Under the pieces are notes generated by a model. It made no database searches and was not told where the DNA came from. It saw only the letters and a program-made list of their open reading frames with translations. DNA of 6,492 nucleotides from Alphaproteobacteria bacterium UBA2723 (GTDB lineage Bacteria; Pseudomonadota; Alphaproteobacteria; RF32; CAG-239): positions 1-6,492 of the forward strand of contig DEKL01000076.1 of assembly GCA_002353835.1 (NCBI GenBank), read 5' to 3'. Positions 6,239 through 6,492 of the stretch are shown piece after piece. Within the stretch, counting starts at the first letter, position 1, and each line of letters begins with the position of its first letter. A program made the translations under genes and the position numbers.

Positions 6239-6307
6239 AAAATGCGTGTGGTATGGTGGTGTCGGTGGTATGTGCAGTACTTTCCGTAGAGGGCAGTTTT
6301 AAATGTC

Positions 6308-6342
6308 ATACCTCATTCGGCAAAGTCCGAATGATAAGGTAT
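6308..6342 (+). terminator. Hairpin downstream of holB, candidate terminator
   Basis: ATACCTCATTCGG (6308-6320) pairs with CCGAATG (6327-6333) and AGGTAT (6337-6342), with a six-base loop and a three-base bulge. It starts about 70 bases after the holB stop. What follows (CTTCCTTATTGTT) is T-rich but not a clean T-run, so it may be a weak terminator or an mRNA 3' end stabiliser. Confidence 0.4.
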
Positions 6343-6357
6343 CTTCCTTATTGTTCA

Positions 6358-6375
6358 CTCTCCGCAAGCGGAGAG
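6358..6375. repeat. Perfect short hairpin CTCTCCGC/GCGGAGAG
   Basis: The eight-base arms at 6358-6365 and 6368-6375 are perfect complements around AA; in practice a seven-base stem with a CAAG loop. GGAGAG is repeated at 6378-6383, just after it. It follows the 6308-6342 hairpin by 15 bases, so the two may form one 3'-end structure. Confidence 0.4.
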
Positions 6376-6418
6376 CCGGAGAGGTAAATAATGCTAATTA
6401 AAATATTGAAGATGCCTA

Positions 6419-6451
6419 ACCTCACTCGCTACACTCGTTCAGGGCATGACG
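6419..6451 (+). repeat. Short intergenic repeat element, copy 2
   Basis: It has the same CCTC, CT, CTCG and ATGACGG skeleton as bases 409-437, in the same orientation, and ends in an AGGGCATGACGG-type tail. GCCT (6414-6417) and AGGGC (6441-6445) form weak inverted ends. A nine-base GTTTTAAAT direct repeat lies at 6296-6304 and 6452-6460 around this region. Confidence 0.35.
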
Positions 6452-6492
6452 GTTTTAAATGGAGTTGCGTGTACAAAAATTGTGCATAGGGC

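Noticed and set aside
6239..6290. Short frame beginning ATG at 6242
   Set aside because: Only about 15 codons, with tryptophan-rich chance text and no ribosome site.

Overview
The window looks like a chromosomal piece of an AT-leaning Gram-negative bacterium, most likely an uncultured or host-associated alphaproteobacterium. The reasons are a lipoprotein RlpA with a SPOR domain, a PBP5-type D-alanyl-D-alanine carboxypeptidase, a thymidylate kinase and an alphaproteobacterial-style DNA polymerase III delta' subunit (no zinc-binding cysteine cluster), all close together. In many alphaproteobacteria rlpA, dac, tmk and holB form one co-directional run. Here the same four are present, but holB lies on the opposite strand on the far side of rlpA. 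I see no phage, transposase, CRISPR or toxin-antitoxin gene.

Layout from left to right: (1) bases 1-380 are the 3' end of a family-2-like glycosyltransferase on the + strand. (2) Bases 381-722 are a convergent gene-free gap packed with inverted repeats: a small repeat element, a long imperfect hairpin ending in eight T's, a long AT/GC-layered hairpin that looks like a two-way terminator, and a very GC-rich string of small hairpins. (3) Bases 723-3878 are a tight minus-strand operon, read rlpA, dac, tmk, then a small acidic exported protein of unknown function. The last three genes are joined by an 18-base gap, a 1-base gap and an ATGA overlap. (4) Bases 3879-4042 are a divergent promoter region with a recognisable plus-strand sigma70-type promoter, a weaker minus-strand candidate and a 13-base palindrome between them. 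(5) Bases 4043-6238 are a plus-strand pair: a 385-residue exported acidic protein of unknown function and, directly abutting, holB. (6) Bases 6239-6492 hold no convincing gene, but two hairpins and a second copy of the small repeat element.

Functionally the minus-strand operon joins envelope work (RlpA cleaving denuded glycan at the septum, the carboxypeptidase trimming pentapeptides) to dTTP synthesis (Tmk). The plus-strand pair joins an unknown periplasmic protein to the replicative clamp loader. The most novel items are the two uncharacterised acidic exported proteins, one coupled to each half of the split cluster, and the dense inverted-repeat block at 458-720. I found no clear evidence of a new defence or mobile system.
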